DNA of 64,000 bases from Heterohyrax brucei. Lineage: Eukaryota; Chordata; Mammalia; Hyracoidea; Procaviidae. The notes beneath the pieces were generated by a model. It worked only from the letters and a program-made list of their open reading frames with translations. It was not told where the DNA came from and made no database searches. This document shows positions 41,822 to 52,378 of this stretch, piece after piece (the stretch's first letter is position 1; each line of letters begins with the position of its first letter). Location of the stretch: the NCBI GenBank assembly GCA_028571685.1, contig CM053144.1:99788171-99852170 (forward strand). Reading direction: 5' to 3'. Both the position numbers and the translations under genes were made by a program.

Positions 41822-44662
41822 ACAATCCATACTGAGGGGTGTGGCCTTTGATCTTCATCAGTAGGTGCACCAAGTCCTCTGCACTTTGAGCAAGTAAAGG
41901 TTGTGCCATCTGTATAACTCAGATTGTTAATGAGACTTCCTTCAATTCTGATAGCTTACTCTTCACATAGTCCAGCTTCTTGGATTATTAGCTTGGCACA
42001 CAGATTGAATGGGTATGGTTCCCTGAAGAAAGGCTCATAAACAACCTGTGTTATGCAATTAATACAGCCTTGCTTGCTGAAAGTGAAGAGGATTTGAAAC
42101 TCTTACTGATGAAGGTCAAAGACTGCACCCTTTAGTATGGATTGTACTTCAACATAAAGAAAACAAACATTCTCACAACTGGATCAGTAAGCAACATCAT
42201 GGTAAATGGAGCAAGGATTAAGGTTGTCAAAGATTTCATTTTACTTGGTTCCACAATCAACACCTATGGAAGCAGCAGTCAAGAAATCAAATGATGCATT
42301 GCATTGGGAAAATCTGCTGCAAAAGACCTCTTTAAAGTGTTGAAAAGTATAACATCCATGGTAATCCTGATGTATACCTTTCCTGACTTTAAACCTTGCA
42401 GTTCAAACAATTTCCTCTTGATCCATGTACAGAGTCATTATAAGCATAGTTAAGTGTTCTAGAATTCCATTTTCTGCAACATTATCTATAATTTATTATG
42501 ATCCGCACAGCTGAATACTTTTGAAAAGTAAATATAACACAGGCAAACACCTTTTTATTATTCTCTGTTTTCAGCTAGGGTCTATTTGACATCAGCAGTG
42601 ACATTCCTAGTTCTTGTCCTCTTCTAAATTTGGCTTGAATTTCTGCACATCCCTGTTGGTACACCACTACAGCCACTTTTGAATGATCTTCAGCAAAGTT
42701 TTACTTAAGTGTGGTACTAATGATGCCAAAGCCAAAAGCCAGGTATTAGTGATATTGTTTGATAATTTCTACATTTGGTTTGGATCACCTCTCCTGGGAA
42801 TAGGCACATATACGGATTTTTTCCAGTTGGTGGGCCAGGAAGCTATCTTCCAAATTTCTTGGCATAGGCAAGCATGTACATCCAGGGCTGTATCTGTTGC
42901 TGAAACATCTCAACGGGTATTCCATCAGTTCCTGTAGCCTTGTTTTTTGCTAACGCTTTCAGTGTAGCTTTGACTTCTTTTGTCAGTACCGTCAGTCCCT
43001 GATCATATGTTATATCCTGAAATGGTTGAACATTGACCAATTCTTTTTGATACAGTGACTCTGTGTATTTCTTCCATCTTCTTTTGATGCTTCCTGTATC
43101 GTTTGATATTTTCCCATAGAATCCTTCAGTACTGCAACTCAAGGCTTGAATTTATTCTTCAGTTCTTTCAGCTTGAGAAATGTGGTGTGTTCTTCCTTTT
43201 GGTTTCCTATCTCTAGATCTTTACACCTGTCATCATAATACTTTGTTTTCTTGAGCTGCCTTTTCAAATAATCTGTTCAGCTCTTTAACTTCATCATTTT
43301 CCCCTTTTGCTGTAGCTACTGGACACTCTACAGCAAGTTTCAGAGTCTCCTGACATTGATTTAGGTATTTTCTTTCTCTTCTGTCTTTCTAATAATCTCT
43401 TGCTTTGTTTATGAATGATGTCCTTCCACAACTTGTCAGTCTTCAGTCATTAGTGCTCAATTCATTGTCTATTCTTATGATGGTCTCTGAATTCATTTGG
43501 GATAGATTCAAGGTCATAGTTTGGCTCTAGTAGACTGGCTCTAATTTTCTTTAGGTTCAGCTTAGACTTACAAAAGTGTAACCGATATTTTGATCTGAAG
43601 TTGGCCCCTGGTCTTGCTCTGACTGATGATATCAAGTTTTTCTGTTCTCTGTTACCACAGATAAAGTTGACTTGATTTCTGTGTATTCCATCTGGCGAGG
43701 TGTGTATGTGTAGTCACTGTTTATGTTGCTGAAAAAATATTTGCATTAAAGAAGTCATTGGACTTGCCAAATTCACTCGTGTGATCTCCAGGGTTGTTTT
43801 TATCACTGAGGCCACATATTCCAACTTCTGATCCTTCTTCTTTGTTCCCAGTTTTCAAATTCCAATCACTAGTAACTATTGGTGCATCTTGACTGCATGT
43901 TTGATCAATTTCAGACTTCAGATGTTGATAAAAATCTTCAATTTCTTCATCTTTGACTTGATATATATGGTGTATAAATTTGAACAGTAGTCATGTTAAC
44001 TAGTCTTCCTGTAGGCATATGGATATTATCCTACCACTGACAGTGTTGTACGTAAGGATAGATCTTTAAATGGTCCTTCTGATGAAGAATACAATGCCAT
44101 TCCCATTCAAGTTGTCATTCCCAGCAGAGGACACCATATGATTTTCGGATTTAAAATGCCCCATACCCGTCCATTACCTTACTAATGTTTACAGTATTGA
44201 TGTTTCTGCATTCCATTTCATTTTTGATGACTCTTAATTTTCTTAGATTCATACTTCATACATTCCAAGGTTCTGATCCTTAATGGATGTTTGCAGTTGT
44301 TTTTTCTCATTTTCAGTTATGCCACATCAGCCAATGAAGGTCCCCAAACCTTAACTCCATCCATGTCATTCAGATTGACTCTAATGTGAGGAGGCAGCTC
44401 TTCCTCATCATATTTTGAGTGCTTTCCAACTTGAGGAGCTCATCTTCTGTCACTGTCTAAGACAATGTTCTACTGCTATTCATAAGGTTTTCAGTGGCTA
44501 ATTCTTTTCAGAAACAGACTGCTGGGTTCTTCCTCCTAATCTGTCTTAGTCTGGAAGCTCAGCTGAAATCTGTCCACTGTGGGTGATCTTGCTTGTAACA
44601 TAGCTTCCAGCATCACAGCAACATACAAGCCCCCACAGTACAGCAAACTGACAGATATATAG
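41822..44662 (-). mobile_element. RTE LINE, antisense, lacking its 3' end, with a sense island
   Basis: The plus strand is the reverse complement of RTE: 'aatccatactgaggggtg', 'cattccatcagttcctgtag' region (RT/linker; codons for RRWKKYTESLYQKELVN at 42843-43142), endonuclease near 43500-44100, and the 5' end 'aacatacaagcccccacag' near 44620. A 340-bp piece in the opposite sense (42013-42352) interrupts it. The 3' third of the element, with its tail, is missing at 41822. Confidence 0.8.
42013..42352 (+). mobile_element. RTE RT-domain fragment in sense orientation inside the antisense RTE
   Basis: 'ctcataaacaacctgtgtta', 'ttgctgaaagtgaagagg', 'agtatggattgtacttcaac', 'gcaacatcatggtaaatgg', 'gtgttgaaaagtataac'. 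The antisense element runs to 42012 and resumes colinearly at about 42353 ('gtatacctttcctgac'). The island has neither a 3' tail nor a 5' end. Its first 115 bases are complementary to 41827-41942. Confidence 0.75.
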
Positions 44663-44807
44663 GGGCCCTTTTGCTTACAACAGGAAATTCAGTTATACCC
44701 ATTAAAAATGAAATGCAAAGTTGATATTTAGGTTAAAAAACAAAAAGTAGGTATAAGAAACACTTTGGTATTTATTATAAGTGATATACCAGTAATGACA
44801 TGTTGTT
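44663..44807. other. Short unassigned AT-rich spacer between RTE copies
   Basis: Lies between the 5' end of the antisense RTE and the start of a sense RTE fragment. Nothing specific is seen. Confidence 0.35.
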
Positions 44808-45811
44808 GGACGGTAGTAACCTGGCCCACTCATTGGAAGAGATCCATAAGGTACCTATTCCCAAGAAAGATGATCCCACTGAATGCGGAAATTAGTGAAC
44901 AGTATCGTTAATATCACATCTAAGTAAAAATTTTGCTGACGATCATTCAAAAGCAGCTACAACAGTACATTGACAGAGATCTGCCATAAATTCTATATAG
45001 ACTGAGAAGAGGATGTGGAATCAGGGATATCACTGATGTCAGAAAGTTCCTGTCTGGAAGTAGAGAATAATAGAAAGATATTTACATGTGTTTTATTGAC
45101 TATTTGAAGATATTTAATTGTGTGGATCATAACAAACTATGGGAAACAGTGAAGAGAATTGGAACCACAGAACAGCAGCTTGTGCTTGTGAAGAACTTGT
45201 ACATAGATTGAGGCAGTTGTTGCTACATAACAAGGGGATACGGTGTGATTTAAAGCCAAGAAGGGCATGTGTCAGGGTTGTATCCTTGCACCATACTTAT
45301 TTAATTTGTATGCTAAGCAAATAATCTGAGAAGTTGGACTTTATGAAGTTAAACAGGGCATCGAGATTGCAGGAAGACTCATTAACAACCTGCATCATGT
45401 AGATACACAACTCGCTTGCTGAAAGCGAAGCAAACTTGAAGAACTTACTGATGAATAACAAAGATAGAAAGAAAACAAAAATCTTCACAACCAGGCTAAT
45501 AAGCGACATCATGGAATACCTATGGGAGCAGCAGTCAAGAAATCAAGTGACCCACTGCTCTGGGCAAATCTGCTGAAAATTTCCTCCTAATGTGTTAGAA
45601 AGCAAAAATATCATCTTAGATACTAAGGTACACTTGATCATGACATTTTCAATCACCTCATAGGCATGGAAAAGTGGAATAACGAATAAGAAGAACCAAA
45701 GAAAAATACATGCCTTTGAATTATGGTGTTGATGAAGAATACAGCATATACCATAGACTGCCAAAAGAATAAACAAATCTATCCTGGAAGAAATACAGCC
45801 AGCATGCTCCT
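44808..45811 (+). mobile_element. RTE LINE 3' half, sense, first part
   Basis: 'cccactcattggaagagatc', 'gtgttttattgactatttga', 'ggatcataacaaactatggg', 'tgcaggaagactcattaac', 'agactgccaaaagaataaac'. It is interrupted by an LTR at 45812 and continues at 46365. Frames are broken throughout. Confidence 0.8.
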
Positions 45812-46364
45812 TGTCTTAGTTATCTGGTACTGCTCTAACAGAAATACCACAAGTGGATGGCTTTAACAAGTAAAAATTTATTATTACACAGTTCAGTAAG
45901 CTAGAGGTCCAAATTCAGGGTGCCAGCTCCAGGGAACACACTCTTTCTCTGTTAGCACTAGAGGAAGGTTCTTGTGTTGCATCAGCCGTATGTTGGTCCA
46001 AGAACATCTTACTCTGGTCTGACACAGCACCCTCAGGGATGAAGGATGCACTCTCCTATTGGTGCTGCTTTCTTGATGGTGTGAGGTCTCCACTCTGCTT
46101 CCCTTTCCTTTTATATCTATTGTAAGATAAAAGATTATGTCAGCCACACTCCAGAGAAACTGCTTTTACACTGCAGCAGGGAGGTAACCTTAGGAAGGGT
46201 GTTAGAGTACTACCCTAATCCTCTTTCACATTAACCACAGACAGAGATCAGGATAGACAGCACAGGAAAACCACAGAACGGAGGGCAATCAGAAAATACT
46301 GGGAATCATGGCTCAGTCAAATTGGTACACACACCTTTGGGAGGACTTCATTCAATCCATGACA
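45812..46364 (-). mobile_element. MLT1-like solo LTR with perfect 5-bp TSD, inside RTE
   Basis: 553 bp. On the plus strand it begins 'tgtcttagttatctggtac' and ends 'ttcaatccatgaca' (TG...CA). CTCCT flanks it at 45807-45811 and 46365-46369, the 5-bp duplication expected of ERVL/MaLR integrases. RTE reads 'gcatgctcct' before it and 'ctcctgaaaagg' after it, so the edges are exact. The open frame 45893-46147 is a shadow. Confidence 0.9.
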
Positions 46365-46642
46365 CTCCTGAAAAGGAAAGATAGCATGGCTATGTCTCAC
46401 ATACTTTGGACATGTTTTTGGGGGGACCAGTCCCTGGAGACTGCCATCATGCCTGGTAAAGTAGAGGGTCAGCAAAAATAGAGGGAGACCCTCAACAAGA
46501 GGGACTGATACAGTGGCTAGCACACTGGGCTCAAGCATAACAAGGATTGTGAGGAGGGCACAGGACTGGGCAGTGTTCTTTTTGTTGTACTTATGGTCTC
46601 TTGGAGTCAGAATTGACTCGGGCACCTAACAACACCAACAAT
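46365..46642 (+). mobile_element. RTE LINE 3' end, sense, second part
   Basis: 'atactttggacatgttttt', 'ccatcatgcctggtaaagt', 'gagggagaccctcaacaag', 'actgggctcaagcataac', ending 'gcacctaacaacaccaaca'. It continues the element begun at 44808. Confidence 0.85.
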
Positions 46643-47089
46643 ATAACTTGTAATATATAAATGATAAGCATTATTCTCATAAATTATCATCATATTAAGT
46701 AATTATAAATAAGCCAGTGTAAGAAATACAGATATCATGCCATCATGATGCTGCTGTAGAATCTCTAGTTGGCCATGCTACCTTTCAACCTTTTTGGGGA
46801 AGTGTATTAAAATGGTTTGATTTATATCGTGCTAATAAATCTCACTTGCTTAATCAAGCTGTCCTCCATAGTGTCTGTGTCACAAGGTCTTGTGAAACAG
46901 ACCTTTAAACACATAGCTTTCTGGTTGCCACAACTGTAGGGAAAGAGAGAACTGGAGTGCCCTTTGGCCCCAAAGAAGGCTCTATCCCTTTTACTTACAG
47001 TCCATTGTAGACAACTAGTTACAAGGCCCACCCAGTTACAAAGAGACTGTGAGTGAAGCTTGGCCACTCGGCGAATGGTCAATGCCTCT
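46643..47089. other. Unassigned DNA between RTE copies
   Basis: No gene or diagnosable repeat; the minus-strand open frame at 46822-47094 has no recognisable product. Confidence 0.3.
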
Positions 47090-47566
47090 GGCACAGTCAG
47101 GAAATCAAAGGATGTACTGCACTAGGCAAATCTGTTGCCAAAGACATCTTTAAAAATCTTCAAAAGTAAAGATATCACTTTGACAACTAAGGTGTGCCAC
47201 AGTATTTTTAATTGCTTGATATATATTCAAAAGCTGGACAGTGAGAAGGGAAGACTGAAGAAGAATTGATGCTTTTGAATTATGGTGTTGGTGAGAAATA
47301 CTGAACATAACATATGCTTCTTAGAAATGAAGATGGCTAGACTTCCTCTCATATACATTGGATGTGTCATTAGGAGGACCAGTCACTGGAGAAGGACATT
47401 ATGCTAGGGAAAACAGAAGGTAAGCAAGAAGAAGAAGACCTTCAATGAGATGGACTGACAGGGGATGCAACAACGAGCTCAGACACAGCAATGATTTTGA
47501 AAGTGTGGTGGGATGGGCAGCGTTCCCTTCTGTTGCACACAGGGTCACTATGAGGCAGCAGCTAAC
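47090..47566 (+). mobile_element. RTE LINE 3' end, sense, truncated
   Basis: 'cagtcaggaaatcaaaggat', 'ggcaaatctgttgccaaaga', 'aagctggacagtgagaaggg', 'ggaggaccagtcactggag', 'agatggactgacagggg', ending near 'gcagcagctaacaataatac'. It starts abruptly in the RT-distal region. Confidence 0.8.
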
Positions 47567-48186
47567 AATAATACAAGTGTGTTGCCTCTGCTATCTTTTC
47601 CCTTCTCTAAAGCAACAGTTTTCTAATTATCTGGGTTAATTCCCACTTCCCAAAAGGGTCAAGAGTAAAAATAAAAGACTGTATGTAAAGCATGGTGCGT
47701 GGCTTCTTGTTGCTTGACAGAGGCAAAGGGAGAGAGACTTAAACGCTGAAATGAAATTGCCATTGAAAAGTGAACTGATAACTGTAACTTGACATTTGTG
47801 TATTTATTTACAAAATCCAAATGATAACTTTTTATGGATTAAGCTTTGCACAATTGTCTTCTGAAGAGCACTGTTGCTATTAGTGGCCATCGAGTCTGGA
47901 GAACTTCATAAATTGTAAATAAATTTGATTATCTCATGCCACCTGGTGTCTTGTTCAAGTTACTGCAACCAGTGGATGTGAGCTGTTAATTGATAATGAA
48001 AGTAATCAGTTATTATTTACTAGACATTTCCTCTAGGTCACACACTATATTACAAGTTTTATATGTGCCCACTCATTCATTCATTCATTCATTCATTCAC
48101 CCAATACTTATCAGTGAACTTCTATGTAACAGTAAATATTTTATATATTATGTTCTTTTATTCTCATGATATCTTCATCAAAAAAA
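47567..48186. other. Unassigned DNA with a microsatellite
   Basis: No gene or clear repeat apart from an (ATTC)n run at about 48072-48100. Confidence 0.4.
48072..48100. repeat. (ATTC)n microsatellite
   Basis: About seven tandem copies of CATT/ATTC ('cactcattcattcattcatt' onward). The open frame 48063-48302 is produced by it and the adjacent SINE. Confidence 0.9.
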
Positions 48187-48352
48187 CCAAGGCCAACTCA
48201 CTAACCATTGTCAAGTTGATCCTGCTCATAGCAATCCTACAGGACAAAGTAGAACTTCTCCCTAGGGTTTCCAAGGAGTGCCTAGTGGATTCGAACAGCT
48301 GACCTTTTAGTTGCAGGTGCACTTTTAACCAGTATGCTACCAGAGTTGCCTG
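48187..48352 (-). repeat. AfroSINE, antisense, first of a pair
   Basis: 'accattgtcaagttgatcct', 'ggacaaagtagaacttctc', 'ggtttccaaggagtgcctag', 'tgctaccagagttgcc'. GATATC-like sequence occurs before it, between it and the next SINE, and after the second one. Confidence 0.8.
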
Positions 48353-48361
48353 ATATCACCC

Positions 48362-48522
48362 TAAAAACTTGTTGCCATTGAGTCCATTCCAACTCATAGT
48401 GACTCTACAGGCCAGAATAGAACTACCTTATAAAGTTTCCAAGGAGTTATTGGTGGGTTTGTACTGCTGACTTTTTATGAGCAGCTGTAGCTCTTAACCA
48501 CTATGCCACCAGAGTTTTTGAT
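48362..48522 (-). repeat. AfroSINE, antisense, second of a pair
   Basis: 'cttgttgccattgagtcca', 'ccaactcatagtgactctac', 'tttccaaggagttattggtg', 'ctatgccaccagagttttt'. It has the same orientation as the previous one and is about ten bases from it. Confidence 0.8.
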
Positions 48523-49107
48523 ATTTCTATAGATACTTAATGCTCTCCCCATTACACTCAGAGAGACTGGCACACCCAAGGTCACAGTACCAAATCTGAA
48601 ATAAGTGCAACTTAGATAAATTATTTCTCTCACTTTCCTTTGTATTATATAAGTTAATCTATTTGAATTTATTTGTGTAGACATTTTTCTTGTAAATGAT
48701 CATGATGCTTCTAAAGTAACAATTTTACCAAAAATCTTTTAATATATTTACCTTTTTTGTATTAATTGTATTTTTTTTTTAGTATTACATATAACTTCCT
48801 CAATTATCTTTTTGACTAGATCTCTTTGGAAATTTTTTGACTGGTTGCTGTTAAGGATTACTATATTAATTCTTAATATATTACTGTCTACTCAGTTAGT
48901 ACACTTCATGTGAACTGTAGGAACTTTGAGTATAATTCTACATACAATCCAATCCTTAGTACTAATGTCTGGTATGTTTGAAACCTAAACGTGCCATGTA
49001 CCCACAATACAATATTATAATTTTACTTTGAACAGTTTTTTTTTTTAAATGAAATTATGAAATGGAAAAAGAAGATAGTACTTACATTTACTTACCTATT
49101 ATGATTT
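48523..49107. other. Unassigned AT-rich DNA
   Basis: No features I can support. Confidence 0.35.
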
Positions 49108-49266
49108 TTGGAAACCCTGGTAGTGTAGTGGGGTATGTGCTACGTCGGCTAACCAAAAAGTTGGCAGTCCAAATCCACCAAGCACTTCTTGGAAACTCTA
49201 TGGGGCAGTTCTACTCTGACCTATAGAGTCGCTATGAGTTGGACCCGACTTGACAGCAGTGTTTTC
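49108..49266 (+). repeat. AfroSINE, sense
   Basis: 'ttggaaaccctggtagtgta', 'cggctaaccaaaaagttgg', 'agagtcgctatgagttggac', 'ccgacttgacagcagtg'. It keeps CpGs in the tail, so it is relatively young. Confidence 0.85.
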
Positions 49267-49668
49267 TTATTTTTATTTTATTACCATTTTTAATCCTCTT
49301 CATTCGTTCTATCTGATATCATTTCCCTTCTTTCACTTTGATTCTGGTTACTTGATTGATTGCTCTCTCTCCCACCCTTCAACTTCGGTTAATATACCTC
49401 AATGTTTGTCAATTTTTCTATATATTATCTTCTTCTTCTTATGTTTGCTCATTCTAGCTAAAGGTTTGTCAAGTTGGTTAATCATTTCAGTGAACCAGCT
49501 TTTGTTTTTATTTATTTCCTCTGTTTATTTTTTTATTCTCCATTTCATTAATTTTTTCCTCATCTTTAGTATTTCCTTCTTTCTGTCATGCTTTACTTTT
49601 CTTTTTCCAGTGTCTTAAGGTGGGTGTTTAGGTTATTGATTTGAAATCTTTTTGTCTTTGTTAATATA

Positions 49669-50006
49669 CCCACTCCTCACTTTTCAACATGGTTGTATTC
49701 TGCACAACAGTTTATTATGTCAAAACCAGCTTTACAAGGAAATGTAGGATGACCATATCAGGTCACGAAACAGAGGAGGACATAATTATATAACAGCCAA
49801 ACCACTGAGAATCATGACTCAGCTAAGTTGATACATAACCTCAACCATCACAGCCAAAGTTACTCTTGCCACACACCTTCCTTGGTGTTCATCAGTGCTA
49901 GACACATGTTGTTAACTCATGAAACAGATGGACAGTGTACTCTTTATTACTGCTAGAAATGCAAAATGTTGGATAATAAATTACTTGGTAAGTGAGGAGT
50001 GGGGTG
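49669..50006. mobile_element. Tc1/mariner- or Tigger-type non-autonomous element with TIRs
   Basis: 338 bp bounded by inverted repeats: left 'cccactcctcacttttcaa', right 'aagtgaggagtggggtg'. TA lies on both sides (49667-49668 and 50007-50008), as expected for the superfamily. It sits within L1 sequence that reads through when it is removed. Its middle (about 49750-49862) looks like the 3' end of an MLT1-like LTR. Confidence 0.65.
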
Positions 50007-50203
50007 TATAGGCATTTATAGCTATAAATTTCCTTCTTAGAACTGCTTCAGCTGCATTCCATTAAGTTGATATGTGTCAGTTTCATTCCCGTTAATCTCA
50101 AACTATTTTCTAATTTTCTTTTAATTTGTTCTTTGACCGTTGGTCATTTAGGAAGGTGTTGTTTAATTTCCACATATTTGTGAGCTTCCAAATTTTCTTT
50201 CTT

Positions 50204-50867
50204 TGTTGTTGTTAGGAGCTGTAGAGTAGGTTCTTATTCCTAGCAACCCTAAGTACAACAGAATGAAATGTTGTCTGATCCTGCACCATCCTCATCATCA
50301 TTGCTATGATTGAACTCATTGTTGCATCAACTGTGTTAATCTGTCTTGTTGAAGGTCTTCCTTTTTGCAGACCCTCTACTGTGCCAAGCATGATGGCCTT
50401 CTCCAAGGACTGATGTTTCCTGGCAACGTAGCCAAAGAATGTGAGATGAAGTCTTGCCATCCTCATTTCTAAGAATAATTGTGGCTGTGCTTCTTCCAAA
50501 AGAGTTTTGGTCACTCTTCTGACCATCATTAGTACATTCAATTATCTTTGCCAATATCATAATTCAAAGGCATCAGTCCTTCTTCCGTCTTCCTTATTTG
50601 TTGTCTAGCTTTCACATGTATATAAGGCAATTGAAAATACCATGACTTTGGATTAGGCACACTTTAGTCCTTAAAGTGATATCTTTGCTTTTTAACACTT
50701 TTAAGAGGTCTTTTACAGCAGATTTGCCTAACGCAATCCATCACTTGCTTTCTTGACTGCTGCTTCCATGGGAATTGATTGAAGATCCAAGTAAAATGAA
50801 CTCTTTGACGATTTCAGTATTTTCTTTATTTTTCATGATGTTGCTTATCGGTCCAGTAACTTATTCC
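50204..50867 (-). mobile_element. RTE LINE 3' end, antisense, 5'-truncated, inside L1
   Basis: Begins 'gttgttgttaggagctgt' (tail) and reads 'ctgtgccaagcatgatggc', 'ctccaaggactgatgtttcc', 'cttctgaccatcattagt', 'cctaacgcaatccatcact', 'catgatgttgcttatcgg'. The minus-strand open frame 50212-50541 is RTE-derived. Confidence 0.85.
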
Positions 50868-51004
50868 TAATTTATTCCACTATAGTCAAAGAACATGCCT
50901 CACATTATTTTTCTTTGTTTAAATTTCCTTTTTTTTTTTTTTAGTAGTCTAGCATATACTGTGTCCTGGAGAATGTACGTTTTAGAAGAATATATAGTCT
51001 GTTG

Positions 51005-51170
51005 TCATTGGATGGGAGCCTTGGCCATGCAGTGGTTAAGAGCGTACCTGCTAACCAAAAGGCTGGCAGTCCAAATCCACCAGCTGCTCCTTGGAAACCC
51101 TATAGAGCAGTTCTCCTATGATCTCCAGGGTCACTATGAGTCATAATTGACTCAGTGGCAACACGTAAAT
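51005..51170 (+). repeat. AfroSINE, sense, at the end of the old L1
   Basis: 'gccttggccatgcagtggtt', 'gctaaccaaaaggctggcag', 'ccttggaaaccctatagagc', 'cactatgagtcataattgac'. The open frame 50895-51146 runs over L1 and this SINE and is not a gene. Confidence 0.85.
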
Positions 51171-51914
51171 GCCTGTCTCCAAAAGCCTAAAGTTTAACTT
51201 ACCTCCTTTCCCATGTTCGTCACCATCTGGTGTTCCTGATATCCTTTCAAAGTCTCTAAAGCCTCCAGAAATCCCAGTTGTTCAAGAATTTTGCAGAGAT
51301 GGATGGATAAAAATCAACACAGAAAAAAATGGAGATGAATTATAGGTCTCATTTTTTTAAATCCCAATACTTGTGTTTATGTAAATCATACTTTAGACTT
51401 TCAGAAACTTGGAAGTTCTCATAAATTATTCTAGGAATTAAAATCATTACTGCTGGGGTGTCATGTATTATTAGAGAAGAGTGACTCTAAAATACTGTTG
51501 GACACACAGGCAGTTATCAATATTTGTGGCAGTATCCTGAGCCATCATTTGTATTTAGATTCTTCTGTAAGTATGAGTCCAAACTTAATCACTTCGAAGG
51601 ATGGCATTTCTGCAATGACTACTCACAGGACTTCTGCCTATGTTGAATGACTCATTGCCTGGAACTGACAACATTGTATATCTTAGGTTCTAAAGAGGCA
51701 GAGAGAAACTGGATGTTTGAGGTGGGAAGAGCAAGTCCCCTGTGGCTTACATCCATGGATTTGCTTAAAACGATGTTCATTAATTAAAATACAGTGACTG
51801 ACACCTGCATGGCTCTCAATACACACTACTGAATAATAGAATCACATTCTTAAAATTAGAAAGAACCCTAAACAACTGCTAAATGAATCATAAATCTGCT
51901 TACAAGGCTCACTT
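51171..51914. other. Unassigned DNA
   Basis: No gene or clear repeat seen. Confidence 0.35.
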
Positions 51915-52129
51915 AATGGTGTTCATGCATCATATACTAGACTATCTTCAATGACAGGAAATTCATTATTTCCCAAGAGAGTCTATTGAAATAGAAAGTT
52001 ATTTACATTAATAATAAGCGAAAATTTACTTTTTCTTAATTCCTCTTCTTCCTGTAGCAAAACAAAGCAACTTTAATCCTTCTTCCATAACAAAGCCCAT
52101 CAAATACTTGAGCGAAGATAATATATTGC
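51915..52129 (+). repeat. Probable L3/CR1-type ancient LINE 3' end
   Basis: 'acaggaaattcattatttcc', 'aagagagtctattgaaatag', 'ctttaatccttcttccata', 'cccatcaaatacttgagcg' follow the order of an ancient mammalian repeat I associate with L3/CR1 3' ends. The exact name is uncertain. The U6-L1 chimera lies just inside its right end. Confidence 0.5.
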
Positions 52130-52239
52130 CTTAATTTTTTAAAAAATCATACTTTAGATGAAAGTTTACGGAAGAAACTAGCTTCTCATTGAACAAGTAG
52201 TACACATATTGTTTTGTGACACTGGTTACCAACTCCAAG
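52130..52239 (-). mobile_element. L1 3' UTR portion of a U6-L1 chimera, antisense
   Basis: After a T/A-rich run (poly(A) of the insert) the plus strand reads 'atgaaagtttacggaagaaa', 'agcttctcattgaacaagta', 'ttgttttgtgacactggtta'. This is the 3' UTR of the older afrotherian L1, matching 25315-25395. It abuts U6 sequence at about 52240 with no spacer. Confidence 0.75.
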
Positions 52240-52349
52240 AAAAAACTGTGGAACATTTCATGAATCATCCTATCATCCTTGCATAGGGACCATGCTGATT
52301 TTCTGTGTATTGCTCCAATTTTAGTACACGTGCTGCTGAAGCACATGCT
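52240..52349 (-). pseudogene. RNU6: U6 snRNA pseudogene, antisense
   Basis: The plus strand is the reverse complement of almost the whole U6 snRNA: the 3' T-run ('aaaaaactgtggaac'), 'catccttgcatagggacca', 'tgctgattttctgtgtatt', 'gctccaattttagtacac', 'gtgctgctgaagcac'. U6 is the spliceosomal catalytic snRNA. Substitutions throughout and no sign of the upstream PSE or TATA element on its 5' side (52350-52420 is SINE-bearing) make this a retrocopy. It is fused at its 3' T-run to L1 3' UTR. Confidence 0.85.
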
Positions 52350-52378
52350 ACTCTTTAAATCTATGTAAACAGTGAAAC

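Larger units (their letters stand above)
49267..51004 (-). mobile_element. Old L1 ORF2 region, antisense, invaded twice
   Basis: 'ctagctaaaggtttgtcaag', 'cattcattagttt'-type runs, then 'agctataaatttccttctta', 'actgcttcagctgcattcc', 'aatgtacgttttagaagaat' are reverse-oriented L1 ORF2. It is split by a TIR element (49669-50006) and an RTE copy (50204-50867). The open frame at 49250-49618 is a shadow of L1. Confidence 0.75.

Noticed and set aside
41596-41823. Basic 75-residue minus-strand open frame next to the RTE cluster
   Set aside because: No recognisable domain and no supporting signals; left as unassigned DNA.
45893-46147. 84-residue minus-strand open frame
   Set aside because: Inside the MLT1-like LTR.
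48072-48100. Short direct repeats considered as a CRISPR-like array
   Set aside because: They are a simple (ATTC)n microsatellite with no spacers, in a mammalian genome.
52240-52349. Functional U6 snRNA gene
   Set aside because: Many substitutions, fusion to L1 sequence and no U6-type upstream promoter elements on its 5' side.
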